From the NCBI GenBank assembly GCA_025403435.1, contig JAJQZP010000433.1, forward strand, positions 1-64,000: a stretch of 64,000 nt of DNA, read 5' to 3'. The DNA is from Artocarpus heterophyllus (taxonomy: Eukaryota; Streptophyta; Magnoliopsida; Rosales; Moraceae). Below, piece after piece: positions 50,675-62,513 of this stretch. Below the pieces are notes generated by a model. That model was given only the letters and a program-made list of their open reading frames with translations. It made no database searches and was not told the origin of the DNA. The position numbers were made by a program, and so were the translations under genes. Position 1 is the stretch's first letter, and the number at the start of each line of letters is the position of its first letter.

Positions 50675-52330
50675 GATATATATATCAAAACCCAAAATAG
50701 AATATGTATATATGGGGAAAGTTGTAGTTGGGGGGTGGGAACGGGGGTTATTTTTCTTTACTAATAGAAAATGTTGGTAGGATCATTAGATCTAAATCTA
50801 ACGGTTAAAATAGATGGAGTATCCACATAAAACAATACCTATTTCAAAGGAATTTAATATCAAATTACAAACCCATTTTCAAAAAAAATTAAATTAATAA
50901 CATTCAGAGAGGGAACAACTTGAGCTAGGCTTGCCCTCTACTGGAGTCTCTGATTCTGGTAGTGGTCCATTTGATGATTAGGAAATCAAGGCTTTTGGTG
51001 ATGTCGAGCTTAAAGGGGGGCACAGAGAGCTCAATCATCATCATGTAGTAGAGCGGGGCTTGTAAGCGAGCATGAAACAATGACTTTGATGACGTATGAA
51101 GGTGACAGAGTTGCCAATGGCAGCTACTGGGAAGATCCTTAAACTTTGGGATCTTAGTGTTAGAGTTTGGATATAGTTTTGAATCAAGGGTTGAGATTAG
51201 AGGTCTTAAAGAAAGTAATGGTTGAGATTTATTTGGATAAAAGTTATTATTTTTAATAAATTTTATATATAGTAAAAATAAAATAAAATAAATTTGGTGT
51301 ATATGAGTTTATTGGTTTTTCACCATCAGATTGAGATTTAATAAATTAAAAAAAATTAACGTTCTCCACCATAGACACAATTATAGTCCACTAAAAATCA
51401 AGTGGTGGTGCCAACCATTTTTCTAAGCTTTTGTGCACAAATACATGGTCAATATGGGCGGTACTTTCCAAAAGTTAGAGAGAAGACTCTCACGTACCAT
51501 GGTCTATGTTTAACCATGATAATTCGGGGGTTTAAGAGTTTTTCTTTAAAAAAATTAAAAAGTTTTTTCGATTGTCACATTGTAATTGATATTCATGGAC
51601 GTCATTAAAGTATTTTTAATTTGTTAGAGAGGCAATCAGAGGAGTATGCCCAACAGTTATGCACTAATATTGTTTTATATTCTGCAATTTGAGAGTTAAA
51701 GCATATCATCATGATGAGAAGCACTAAATACAAGTAACAATATGAAATAGTTGGACAGTCCAAAGTTTGAATTATTCCTACAACGTGGTGTTGTATGACA
51801 TTTTCAAGTGGGGAGGCTCATGTATAATTAATAAAAGTCGTTCATCTACAGTAACCGCTGCCTGAAGTCAACCAAATAATCTCTCTTTTCTATTCCCAAA
51901 AAAACAATAAACAAACATATAACCGCGTAACCTGATTTACATTACATCATCAAAATTTTACCTTTTCAAAGCAAATAAAAAGTAAATTTTTAAAGTCATA
52001 CAGAAAAGCAAGGGCGGTATGAACAAGATGAGGTTGAATGTCCAACACTTGGTGCTCACAAAGCCATCTTTCTGATTTTGTCTTTTTCTTTTTCTTCGTT
52101 TCTGAATATTATGGTGTAGACAGCAACCCACAAGCGATCAAAAAGGTCATAACAAAAACAAATCTTGCGATGTCTATCCATCTTTTTTTTTTTTTTCTTC
52201 TCTACGAGGGTTAATTACGGAAAATTTTCCTCCAATTATAGCTCTTATGCTCTCGAATTTTAAAACAAAAAATATGTTTCTCGAACTATAAAATATTAAC
52301 AAAAATATTCTTTTTGTTAAAAATTTTAAG

Positions 52331-52434
52331 AGATGTTTGGTAGTTATGGTCCGTATTATTTTTTTAGTTATGAATAGTATAAAGCTCTCAAATGCTACAG
52401 TAACAAATAAAAAAAACAGTTCTAACCAAATGTT
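52331..52434. mobile_element. Short MITE related to 9736-9912
   Basis: The inverted ends 'atgtttggtagttatgg' and 'tctaaccaaatgt' enclose a 'gctctcaaatgctacagtaac' core. That core is the reverse complement of the core of the element at 9736-9912. Confidence 0.5.
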
Positions 52435-53129
52435 CTAACCACTCTGTTAAACACCCTATTAATAAAACTTGATATTAAATTTGGTATATAATATAAGAGT
52501 ATTTTAGTAAATATATCATATTTAAAGCTAATTTGAATTCAAAAGTTGATATAATTCAAAATTTTGATTGTTAAAAAATAAACTAAAAAACTTTTAAAAA
52601 ATTTTAAAAACAAATAATCTCTCTCACTTTGATATGACTACACCATGGTAAATTAGTAGTCTAATAGTTTACGAAATTGTTCAATAATCTCCTTATTTTT
52701 GTAATATTATATCATTGATGTTCAAAATTATAAGTCAAGAAGTTTTCTTGTTAATATTTTATAAATCAGGAGAATAGATTTTACTTTTTTAAAGTTTAAA
52801 AGAAAATAAATATTACATTTTAAAGTTTAAGGGTATGATGTTACGAGGACTATAATAAAAGAGGAACTTTCGTAATCAATCCTTTTGAAAATGTTGAATT
52901 ACAAAAATGCAAATCAATAGTGAACGTTGAAGATAATGACACGGGTGGTACCGTAGAATTTGCAATCGCATTACATTACGCCTTATAAACCGACCATATG
53001 CAATATAGTATCTACGTGTATATGTATATGAATAGTATAATGACAAATATATATCATATAAATCGCTCTTATGTTAAGCTAAGTTAAGCTAATATGGCCA
53101 AAAAAATAAAAAATAAAAAAGCAAAAGAA

Positions 53130-53290
53130 CAGAAAAAGAATAAAAAATGAATCGTAATCCGACAATTTTGGATGAACAGAAGATGGTACAAGACGTGGGC
53201 CCGGCCGAAAACCAGTATCATAAGGCAGTTTCTCTGCTTCAATTTGATGGTCGTCTTCTTCCACGGTCTATGTTGTTGTTTGTTTAGCGC
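53130..53290 (-). pseudogene. IST1-like last-exon fragment at duplication junction
   Basis: It matches about 60810-61040 of the IST1-like gene ('gacaattttggatg', 'cggccgaaaaccagtatca', 'ttctctgcttca', 'ttgttgtttgtt') with deletions. It lies directly downstream of the second LHT8-like copy. It marks the join of a tandem duplication running from the LHT8 3' end into the IST1 last exon. Confidence 0.65.
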
Positions 53291-53311
53291 AGTAGTCTCT
53301 CTCCACATAAA

Positions 53312-56272
53312 TTATTTAGGATTGAAGAAGCTGAATTCAACACCAGTGTCAACGATAACATAAATTCCAGCAGCAGTCACACAGGCGCTAAGGAACATCC
53401 CTAGGATCCCAAGTGCCCAATTGAGCCACCACATCGGACTGTTCATCTTGGGCTTCTTGATCTTAAGCCACATGAAGCAAGGGTAAGCCAACGTGACAGG
53501 CAATGCTATTCCTCCTATCAACCCAGCCAAGCTTGACAAGAAGGGAATGGCCACAGCCACAAAGAAGCACGTGAACCCGAAAAAGGCCCTTGAAATGGCC
53601 CTTAACCACCACGGCAGCGGTTTCTTCATTCTGGCTGTGTACTGCGTCTCAATGCTGTCGAACATTGGCATCCCGTAGATTTGGAACGAGCTAAGTGCAT
53701 TTATTATCACAAATAAGCTAGTCATTCCCAACACAAACTTGGACACATCTTGCGAGTGGAACATGAAGAGTGCAACCAGCATTCCGTCTTTCGGTATCTG
53801 TAACAAGTAATTTACAAGGATAAAAAATGGTTACTAATGTAAAAGATGTTTTCAAAGAGTATTGCTAGGTATCACTAAACGTGATGATCACTATCAGTTT
53901 TGGAGAGATAACCAAGTGGCCGTAAGCCCAGTAGCCGCCGATTGCGAGGGGAAACAGGCATGCCGCGATGAGGGCGTAAGAGCCACTGATTCCCTTCCAC
54001 ATTGGCACGCGGGATGGATGTTTCTCACTTGATGGCATTGTCGCCTGCAAATTCAAGACGTACCTTTTGAGTGTAAGTTAAGAAGACAAACACATATATC
54101 ATCTTTGTTTATTAATGCAGAATTATGAAAATATTATTAATGAATTTAGTAGAATTTGATAAAAATTGAAAGTCGAAAACTCCATTTTTCTGACGTATGT
54201 TCGGAATATCTATAAGTTAAAATTATACATTATTTTTTGAACTATAAACATCATTGATATTATTATTATTTTGTTTTTTGGTCATCGGCTAATTGGGGAC
54301 ATAGAGGCGGCTTTTGTCTTGTTTTTAAATTAATGCCATTGACAACCAAGGGACGAGTCTAATGTTTGCTAAATAAAAGTCTTCAGTCTACTGTTTTTGA
54401 CTAGAATATCGCTAAAAGCTAAGTTTTGAAATTTCAATGCCAACATATTTTCCGTCGGTCAACAAAATCTAAGAAATATTCAAACTTGCGCTTCTCACTT
54501 TGTAGAAGATGTTTCTTGAATGGTTAAAAATCTCTATTTCCTTTTGTTCATAAAGCTGGCCAAAAGATGCATAGACTTTTGGGACTTTGGGTTTTAAACT
54601 AATAGCAAAAAGCACCTTGCCTTTATAATCTCTCTCTCTTTTTCTTTTCTTTTTTTCTTTTTTTTATTTTTTTTTTTATGGCACTCAAAAGTGAAGCTCT
54701 TCAATCACTCTTAATTCCAACAATTGCTCAAAATATTCTCCTTCAACAACTCTTGTCAATCATTTGGATAGGCACCTAACACTCTATATACTTAACTACT
54801 AATGAAAGGAACGCTTCTATCAATTTACTTAACTTAAAAAAATTAATGATTTGATGGGTAGATTGTTTTTTATTCTTCCTAAAAAAATTCACTTAAAGTT
54901 CCAGCTTTTCGTATTCTAAAAAACTGACCAATATAACTAAAAACTTTGCAAAAAAGGGATCAAATTAAAATAAAATCATATGCACCTGAATCTCAAGGAT
55001 GAGATTGTGGCCTCTGAAAACAAAAGCAATGATACCAAGGGCATTGAGCACATTGAACATATGTTCGATCTGGGTCCCTCCCTTAATCGGATTGTAGGAC
55101 ACCATCGGCAGCCTTCCCTGGCTAACGGACACCACCCAAATAATGGCGCAATAACCAACGGCCGTGATTGCACCAACTAATGACACTCCGGCTATTGAGT
55201 TCATGTTAGGCAATTGTGACAACAGCACGGCCACACAAGTGAAGGCCAAGTACCATTCCACTGTTGTCAAGTCGTTCACGCATTGGGCTCCACATATGAG
55301 ATTGAAGAAGTTCTTCCCTGACGATGCACCTATGATGATCAACGTCCCACATGTGCCCGCTGATAGGTACAGGATTGGGATGATGCTAGCAACTTTGTTA
55401 GCCTCTCACCTGTCACATACAAGACCCAAACATACGTCAACCACAAAATTGCAAAATGGAAATTTCATGAATATATATTCTCATAATATGTGATATAGGG
55501 TACTAAGTGGGTTCAAGTGAATTATGATCAGTTAAAAACTAATAGTTGAATTAGCCTACCATACATTAACACCTACCTGTAATGTTATGAGTTTTTAGAA
55601 TCCAAACCTCTTCCTAATTTAAATTGCTAAATGAAATTTTAATGCATGTAATTATACATATATTGGGTCCATATGTGACTATGTGACCGGTTCAAAACTA
55701 GCCGTACCGAAAGTAAGACTGAAGAGTTGGAGGTATCTGCTGTAGCGCATCCCGGTTTCAACCGACTCATGGAGCTGAACAAGAATCCATAAGGTGTAGA
55801 GGCACCATATGATCGCTAGGGTCAAGCAGATTACTCCCCACAACCTGCAATTAATTAATTAAGGAAGAAAAAACATATTGATTAGCATAACTTCAATAGC
55901 AGTTGCGGTCTGAATAAGTTAATTATAAAGAGTGTGTGTGCATGTATAGGTGTGTATATGGGCTTACCAGCCAAGAGTGGCGAAGGCGCAAGGAAGAGTA
56001 AGGGCTTCACCACCAATTCCGGAGCAAAGGGTATGAAAAGCAGCGTAGTATTTGTTGCCATTTTCTGGACTCAGTGATTGGCAACCAGGCGTCTTGAGGG
56101 TCAAGCTTGGTCATCCTCAGAGCCTTCCTGACGGGACTACCAAGGGGAGTGATGAACCTTGGGGTTAAAGACAGTCTCGGCGTTCTCACCGGCATCTTTG
56201 GGGCCTTGCTTGGACGTGCTGCTTCCGTATTACCATCGCCGCCATTCAGCAGCGGAGACCTTGACAATGACG
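53312..56272 (-). pseudogene. Truncated, frameshifted second copy of the LHT8-like gene
   Basis: It corresponds exon by exon to 46762-49521: 53312-53797, 53913-54044, 54986-55409, 55708-55844 and 55968-56272. Exon 3 is 424 nt against 425 in the intact copy (one base lost near 55379), giving a frameshift. Exon 1 has an extra base in 'gaaaatgg' (near 56060), a second frameshift. Exon 1 stops at 56272, so the start codon and about the first 30 codons are gone. The exon 4 donor is changed to GTTATC. The last exon is intact and very similar, so the copy is not ancient. Confidence 0.85.
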
Positions 56273-56582
56273 CCCGATCCCGTAGCCTACCATTGATCTC
56301 ATCAGGATGCAGGTGCAGAGCCTCATGGTACGAACCGTTGTTATTGGGCCGTTTAGTTTATATTTTTGGGCCCATAGGATTTTGCCTATATATATATATA
56401 TGATGTATTATGTTATGGCTTAATTATTAGCGAATTTTGAGCCTCCTTAGCACTTCCATTGTAATCTTCACGAGTTTAGTTATTTTCTTCTCTTTTATTC
56501 ATGGTTTTTTCTCGTTTTGAGTTTTTACGTAAATTCTCTATATGTTTTTATTTTTTGTTTCTATCTCATTAATTTCGCAACA
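56273..56582 (+). repeat. Insert replacing the 5' end of the second LHT8 copy
   Basis: About 310 bases unrelated to the intact copy replace the region equal to 49429-49640. The homologous promoter resumes at about 56583 ('ccgttgtgtgctc'). The insert has a TATA-rich run (56384-56401) and a T-rich tail ending 'atttcgcaaca'. This looks like the right part of an LTR, but no partner or TSD was seen. Confidence 0.4.
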
Positions 56583-57511
56583 CTACCGTTGTGTGCTCAC
56601 GGGGAAAACTCATGCAGACTTATGCGTTACATAGAGTAGTGGGTAACAACTAACAAGTAAAGAGTTTGGTTCAAGCAAATTGCCCAAGGAAGGAACGACA
56701 TAAGTTGACTTACAATGATGAAAATGAATAGGTGTTTAAGGAGACTTGCGATGTTCTTTTTAGACCAAAAGGCAATATAAGACGGCGAAAATTATTGTAT
56801 TTTATTGGAATATATGGACCAACAACATTAAAAGCAGTCGTTTGACGGACAAATTTGGCTGCTTTTATATTTATTTTGCATATCAATTTTGAATTATACG
56901 GATAAAGAATACGAAACTTCCGTAAATTTTGTTACGTATGCTTTTGGATTAATATAAAGTATATAAGTGCCGATCATGTGCGTAGATTAATGTAATGGTT
57001 ATATATATAGTTTGGTCAATATGGTACTCCTGAGACACAGACAGAGGGCCCTGCAGGCTGGGCCAGCATACTTTAATTCTGGCATTCAGCTTTCAACAAC
57101 CATGTGGTCTTTTGGATTATATTATATTATATTATATTAAAAAAATAAAAAGGAGCAACTGGCGGTGGCTCTAAATTCTAATTAGCGTTTTTCCAATCTT
57201 TCGTGCGCAAATACATATTATATTATAGTTCCCTCAAAAAAAAAAAAAACAAACATATTATAGTCAATATGGGCGGGTCCTTTACAAAACTTAGAGAGAC
57301 GACTACTCATGTACCTTGCTCTAAGTTTAAGCATGATAAGAATTTAAGATTTCAGGGTTTTTCTTCGTAAAAAAACAAGAAGTTTAATTGATTGGCAGCA
57401 TATTACAATTGTTATAGATGGCGGTCGATAAGTATTTTTAATTTGTTAGAGAGGTAATAAGAGAAGTATGGCCAACAGTTTAGTAGTAATATCATTTATT
57501 GATTGATGGAC

Positions 57512-59667
57512 TGTAACGTCCCAAAATTTATTTAGTGTTAATGTAATGTACATGATAGATTAGTGTGCCATAATTAATGTTTTAACTTTAATTAGATTAT
57601 TTGGTTGGATTTTTAATTTTTGGTTGTTTTGTTAAAATTGATGCATTCAAATGATTTCTTATTGTTTTAAAATGATGTTTTGAGTTTTAAAACACAATAA
57701 TTTGTAAAATGTTAAAAATACTCCGTTTTGCAAAACCTTGGGCGGCACATGGTTTTCGCACAGTAAAATCGCCCACCGATTTTCTCTATTTATTTCCCTC
57801 TTCTCTCTCTCTCCTCACTCTCCCGTGACATTCTCTCTCTTCCCTCTCTCTCTCTCGGCAATCTCCCTCTCTCTCAATTCTCCCTCAAATTTTTGAAACC
57901 ACATTCGAATCCAAGCTTCGGGACAGCAAGGAGGAAGCTCGGGGACGTGATTCGGCAACCGAGAACGCGGATTGAAGCTTCGATTCGAGGTTAGATTCGA
58001 AATTTCTAAACTTTTTACAACATTTTCAATTTTGTGCATTTTTGAAATCTAGGTTTGATTAAGCTTAGAAAACCTTGTGTTTGAGTTAAATGAACTTAGA
58101 ACAACTAGAATCTAGAACAACTAGAATCTAAGCTTGGATTGAAGAAAAACGGATTGGATTCAAGATTTTTCATTTTTCCCCTCATTTTCTCATTTTCGGA
58201 TTTTTGAGGATTTTGAGTCAAAATCTTGTTTAAATGATTCCAAACATGTTCTAGAATGTTTTTCTATCAAGTATAATTGTTTTTCATGCCTGGGATTTGA
58301 GAAAAACAGGTTGGAAACAAGATTTGGATTTTGGGGATCGAGAAACCCGTGGCTGGGATTTCTGGATTTTCCCAGTTCGGCAGGCCGGAGTGATGATCTG
58401 CAGGCCGGTGTTCTTCCGACCGGCAGGCCGAATCTGGGGAAATGTTCGGCCGATCGAACTTTGCTTCCGGCAGGCCGAACTGTGCAGTTCGGCAGGCCGA
58501 AGCAGGGCGTCCGGCAGGCCGACTGAGGCATGGAAAATTTTGTGATTTTTACCCGTTTTCACTATTTTGAACCCAGATTTAAATCCCAACCTTATAGGAT
58601 GATTTTAAAGGTACAAATGGCACACTAGGACATCATGAAATGATTTAGTAACATAGAATGTCTCGAACTAGATATTGATCGACTTAGCTTGTATCTAGGA
58701 TCATTCGTGGTTCCGTGGAGCTAACGTATAGCGGACCGAGATTACGGTGTGGGGCACCGGCACGAGTATTGAGGTAGGACTTCTATCCTATTTCTTTGGT
58801 AGCCTGGTTTTGAAATGATTTGGCTTTGAAAATGATTTCTATCAAAATGTTTTCAACGGTTGTTTGAAAATGGTTTTATCGGTTATATTTTAATATACCG
58901 TGATTATGAAATGAACTTCATAATGAACGTAATTAACAACACTCGGTAATTGGGTTTTGAATGATAATGATAATAAACACATGGGCATGATGCCATATCA
59001 GAGATCGGGTCGTGTAGCGATCGACCTTGGGGGCAGGTCCCGAAACCCAGCTGGGCCACTACGGTGGTGATATCATGGTTTGCCTAAGTAAAAGTAAATT
59101 GGTGTTTTGATTTGACGAGTGGACTGTTCTGTGACAGAACGGTTCTACTCAAATTATTTATTTATTTATTTATTTAAGTTTCCTCTGAATAACTTCTAAT
59201 GATGCTATGTTTCTTTGCATTAAACTATTTTATAAAACATAGTCCTACTGAGCCTTTCGCTCACGTTTTATTGTTTTAAATTTCCCTCCTTCTAGGTGGT
59301 TTCCCATTTAGGTTTGGAGAAGATTCTTCGGACCGAACTCAGGAGCAATAGGAGAATTAAATAATATTCTGTATTATTAATCAAGGCATGTAAGACTTAA
59401 CTTTATTTGTACTTGGACTGTAATTGTATTCATGATATTGTCAGAACCATATGTGTGCACAAGTTGTGGGTTGTGGAACCCATGTTCGCGGTTTTTATTT
59501 AATTTTTATTACTTGCTTAATATTTATAAATTCTTTTATAAAATGTGATGGAAAATCTTCTTAATTTTTATTTAATTTGATTCTCAAACTCTCAATTTTT
59601 AATTAAATTCTCTTTTAATTAATCTAAATATTCCGTCACGTCACCTCCCGTACTCCGGGGTGTGACA
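57512..59667 (+). mobile_element. Solo LTR, 2156 bp
   Basis: It runs from TGTAACGTCCCAAAA to CGGGGTGTGACA, flanked by the perfect 5-bp duplication TGGAC (57507-57511 and 59668-59672). No internal domain. Length and ends fit a Ty3/gypsy LTR. It holds the GGCAGGCCGA cluster (58370-58530), pyrimidine-rich tracts (57790-57880) and a (TTTA)n run (59155-59176). It inserted into the duplicated spacer, which resumes at 59673. Confidence 0.88.
58370..58530 (+). repeat. GGCAGGCCGA motif cluster in solo LTR
   Basis: The word GGCAGGCCGA or a one-base variant (GCAGGCCGG) recurs about six times, irregularly spaced, in an otherwise AT-rich LTR. It is highly GC-rich and rich in CG sites. Confidence 0.8.
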
Positions 59668-59886
59668 TGGACTGAGAGATATACAGCAAGTAACTGTATG
59701 AAAATGAAATAGTGGACTGTCAAAAGTTTGAATTCATACAACTTGGTATGTTATATGACATTTTCAAGTGGGGAGGCTCAAGTTTAATTAATAAAAGTCG
59801 TCTAAATGCAGTAACTGCTGACAAAAAATTAAACCAAATAATTGCTCTTTACTTTTCAAAAATTTGTCAAATTTTCATCATGGTTA

Positions 59887-60620
59887 TTCTTTTTTCTTTC
59901 TCTTTGAACATTATCAAAGTTTTACTTTCTCAAAAGCCAAAAAAAAAAGTAAATTTTAAAGTCATGTAGAAAAACCAGGGCAGTATGAACAAGCACTTGA
60001 AAATGCAAAGCAAGGATGATGTTGAAGTCCTACTTGGTGCTGTCAAAGCTATCTCTTTCTCTGTGTTTTTTTTTTTTTTTAACTTTCTAAATGTGGTGTG
60101 CCCCCGAATTCACAAGCAATCCAAAAAGTCATATAAGAAAACGAATCATGCAGTATCTGTCCATATCCACTTTTTGTATTTTTCTAAATGTTGAATTACA
60201 ATGATGCAAAGAAATAATAAATGATGAAGAAAATGACATAGGTACCGTTCATATTTTCTCTCTCTTTCAACATTATCAAAGTTTTACTTTCTCAAAAGCC
60301 AAAAAAAAAAAAAAGTAAATTCTAAAGTCATGTAGAAAAGCGAGGGCAGTATGAACAAGCAGTTGAAAATGCAAAGCAAGGATGATGTTGAAGTCCTACT
60401 TGGTGTTGTCAAAGCTATCTCTTTCTCTGTTTTTTTTTTTTTTTTTTTTGAACTTTCTAAATGTGGTGTGCACCCGAATTCACAAGCAATCCAAAAAGTC
60501 ATATAAGAAAACGAATCATGCAGTATCTGTCCATATCCACTTTTTGTATTTTTCAAAATGTTGAATTACAATGATGCAAATCAATAATAAATGATGAAGA
60601 AAATGACATAGGTACCGTAC
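59887..60620 (+). repeat. Two-unit tandem duplication, period about 362 bp
   Basis: The block starting near 59901 ('tctttgaacattatcaaag') recurs near 60263 with a few differences, including 'gggcagtatgaacaagca', T-runs and 'gacataggtaccgt'. A single diverged version is at about 51955-52950, so this doubling happened after the larger segmental duplication or was lost there. Confidence 0.8.
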
Positions 60621-60756
60621 TTTGCAATCACATTACATATATGCATTATTTAGCATCTAACGTATACGTATATGAATAGTATACGATGACACATATGATA
60701 TCATATGACAAAAAAAGCAGACGAACTGAAAACAAGCAACAAGTTAAGCAAGTTCC

Positions 60757-62313
60757 TCAAGGCTGTGACTTGCGGTGGCACTTGAGAGCTTCAAAGCGAG
60801 CAGCAAGTGAGTCATAATCTGGCAATTTTGGATGCACAGAATGAGGTGAATCCTGCTTCATTGGTACTGGGAGCGGGGCTCGCTGAGGCGGCCGAAAACC
60901 AGTATCATTAGCTGCTGTCTCTGCTTCAAATTCTTCGTCTTCTTCTTCATCACAGTCTGATTCATCAAACTTTATGTCTGAATGTGCTGATTGGGCATTG
61001 TAGCTGTGCCTCCTGTGCATCTTTCTTCCACTGTCCTTGTTGTTGTTGTTGTTGTTGTTAACCATTGTCTCTACATTGCTTGGATAGTGGGACCCATTAC
61101 AGCTCTGAGACTCAAATGCCCTTCCTGAAACTTTGTTGCACTGACGACCATACATGTACTGAGAGTCTATTCGATTCAGGGTTTCTTCGTATGCAATATT
61201 GACGCTTGGATTGTTGTTCACATTGTTGTTATCCAAAGATGGCAGTAGTTGAGAAGAGGCGTGATTCGAGTCTTTGTTGGCTAGATAAGCAGCAGCATTT
61301 GCGGCAGCAATTGCTTCGTTTGCGCATTTTGCAGCAGCTTCGGCAGCTGCAGCTGAGTTTTCGAAATACATGTGGCTGCCACTGTCGCCTCCATTTGTTG
61401 TTCCGGGTAAAGAAGAGCTAGAAAGAGACCACACGAGATGGTGAATGACAATATGAAAAGGCCTTTTGAATTTACGGGGAAATGTTGAAATGCAATGGCA
61501 GGGTTACCTTGTAGTTGACTTAAGGTCAACAGATTGGTTCTGTACAGGCTTCATTGGTAAGCTGGTCGCACTAACAAAAGTCCGCGGTCCTTCCTGATGA
61601 AAGAGAAAATATCGATTTTAGAATCTGCACAAGATCTTGAAGTGAAACAGAGAAACAAGGAGGAACGTACTATAAGTTCTTCAGAAGGCTTGAGAAGTTC
61701 CTTCTCAGTTTCCGTTGTGTCCCATTCAACCTGGTATTCCTTGGCTATTTCCTTCATGATTTTCAATTTAAATTCGCCGGTGGGGGTTCGAACAGAGAGC
61801 TTGTCAATAAGCTGCAAGAAAACACAATCATCATCAATTCAGAATTAACTCATAGAAACTGAAATATGTTCTAAACAAGAGGAAATCTTGACATGTGTTT
61901 GGAAAGTAAAATTACTAGAAAAATGCAAGAGGAATCTTACCATGCGATTCACGCCACAGTTGGGCCTCAAATCAGTGGCAGCAGAGACAAAATCTTTTCC
62001 ATATTTCTTCTCAAAAACATCCCTAATTGCTACTAGTTCGGGTATTTCTGAGCACCTTGGGGCTGCAAATATTAAACTAGCAATGCCTTCTTTAAGATCA
62101 GCCGGGCATTCTCTGTGAATTTAAACCATATTAGATAAAGCTTCTCTATTACAAAGAAGCAATGCTAACAAAAACATAAAACGCAAATTATTATCATTAT
62201 TATTTTCACCTTCGCTTTGTGATGATTGAAAGCCTGGTCACAATCAGTTCGCAGAAGAGCTCAATGAACTCATTTGCAGCCAACACATTCTGTTCTCTAA
62301 TCACATGTTCAAC
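60757..62313 (-). CDS. IST1-like protein (ESCRT-associated), 5' exons missing
   Basis: Minus-strand exons: 62313-62210, 62112-61941, 61811-61671, 61593-61508 and 61417-60757. All junctions are GT-AG, joined length 1164 nt (387 codons plus stop) with an open frame. The IST1/DUF292 domain shows 'VEHVIREQNVLAANEFIEL', 'CELIVTRL', 'AAPRCSEIPEL', 'KYGKDFVSAATDLRPNCGV' and 'LIDKLSVRTPTGEFKLKIM'. A disordered tail follows, with an Ala-rich stretch, an Asn run near 61040-61070 and an acidic patch. IST1 proteins act with ESCRT-III/VPS4 in multivesicular-body sorting. The first exon or exons encoding the basic N-terminal helix are not seen before the gypsy element at 62514. They may lie beyond the window if that element sits in an intron. 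Confidence 0.8.
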
Positions 62314-62513
62314 CTAAGACCAAGCCACAAAACCATTCATTCGTAAGTTATGCCACCTTGGGTAAAGTTGCGTATCATAGAACAAGAAATATTATCTCTC
62401 ATGATTCTAATTAACTAAAAATTAAGCGCTAACTAGATTCCTCCTAGCCTCTTATTGGAAGAGCAGTGACGTGAGCACTCTTGCTACTAGGCCACCAATA
62501 AGATTCACCTATG

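Larger units (their letters stand above)
49522..53129. other. Intergenic between LHT8-like gene and IST1 fragment
   Basis: No gene recognised. 49522-49720 is the likely LHT8 promoter/5' UTR. 51600-53060 is a diverged copy of 59690-60720, part of the segmental duplication. It also holds a fold-back MITE (50145-50674), a small MITE (52331-52434) and A/T runs. A GC-richer patch at 50900-51140 is unexplained. Confidence 0.5.

Noticed and set aside
53312..56272. A second working LHT8-like transporter
   Set aside because: Start codon missing and two frameshifts by comparison with the intact copy.
62430..62510. tRNA-derived SINE on the minus strand
   Set aside because: An A-box-like 'tggcctagtagc' is present but there is no convincing B box, tail or TSD.
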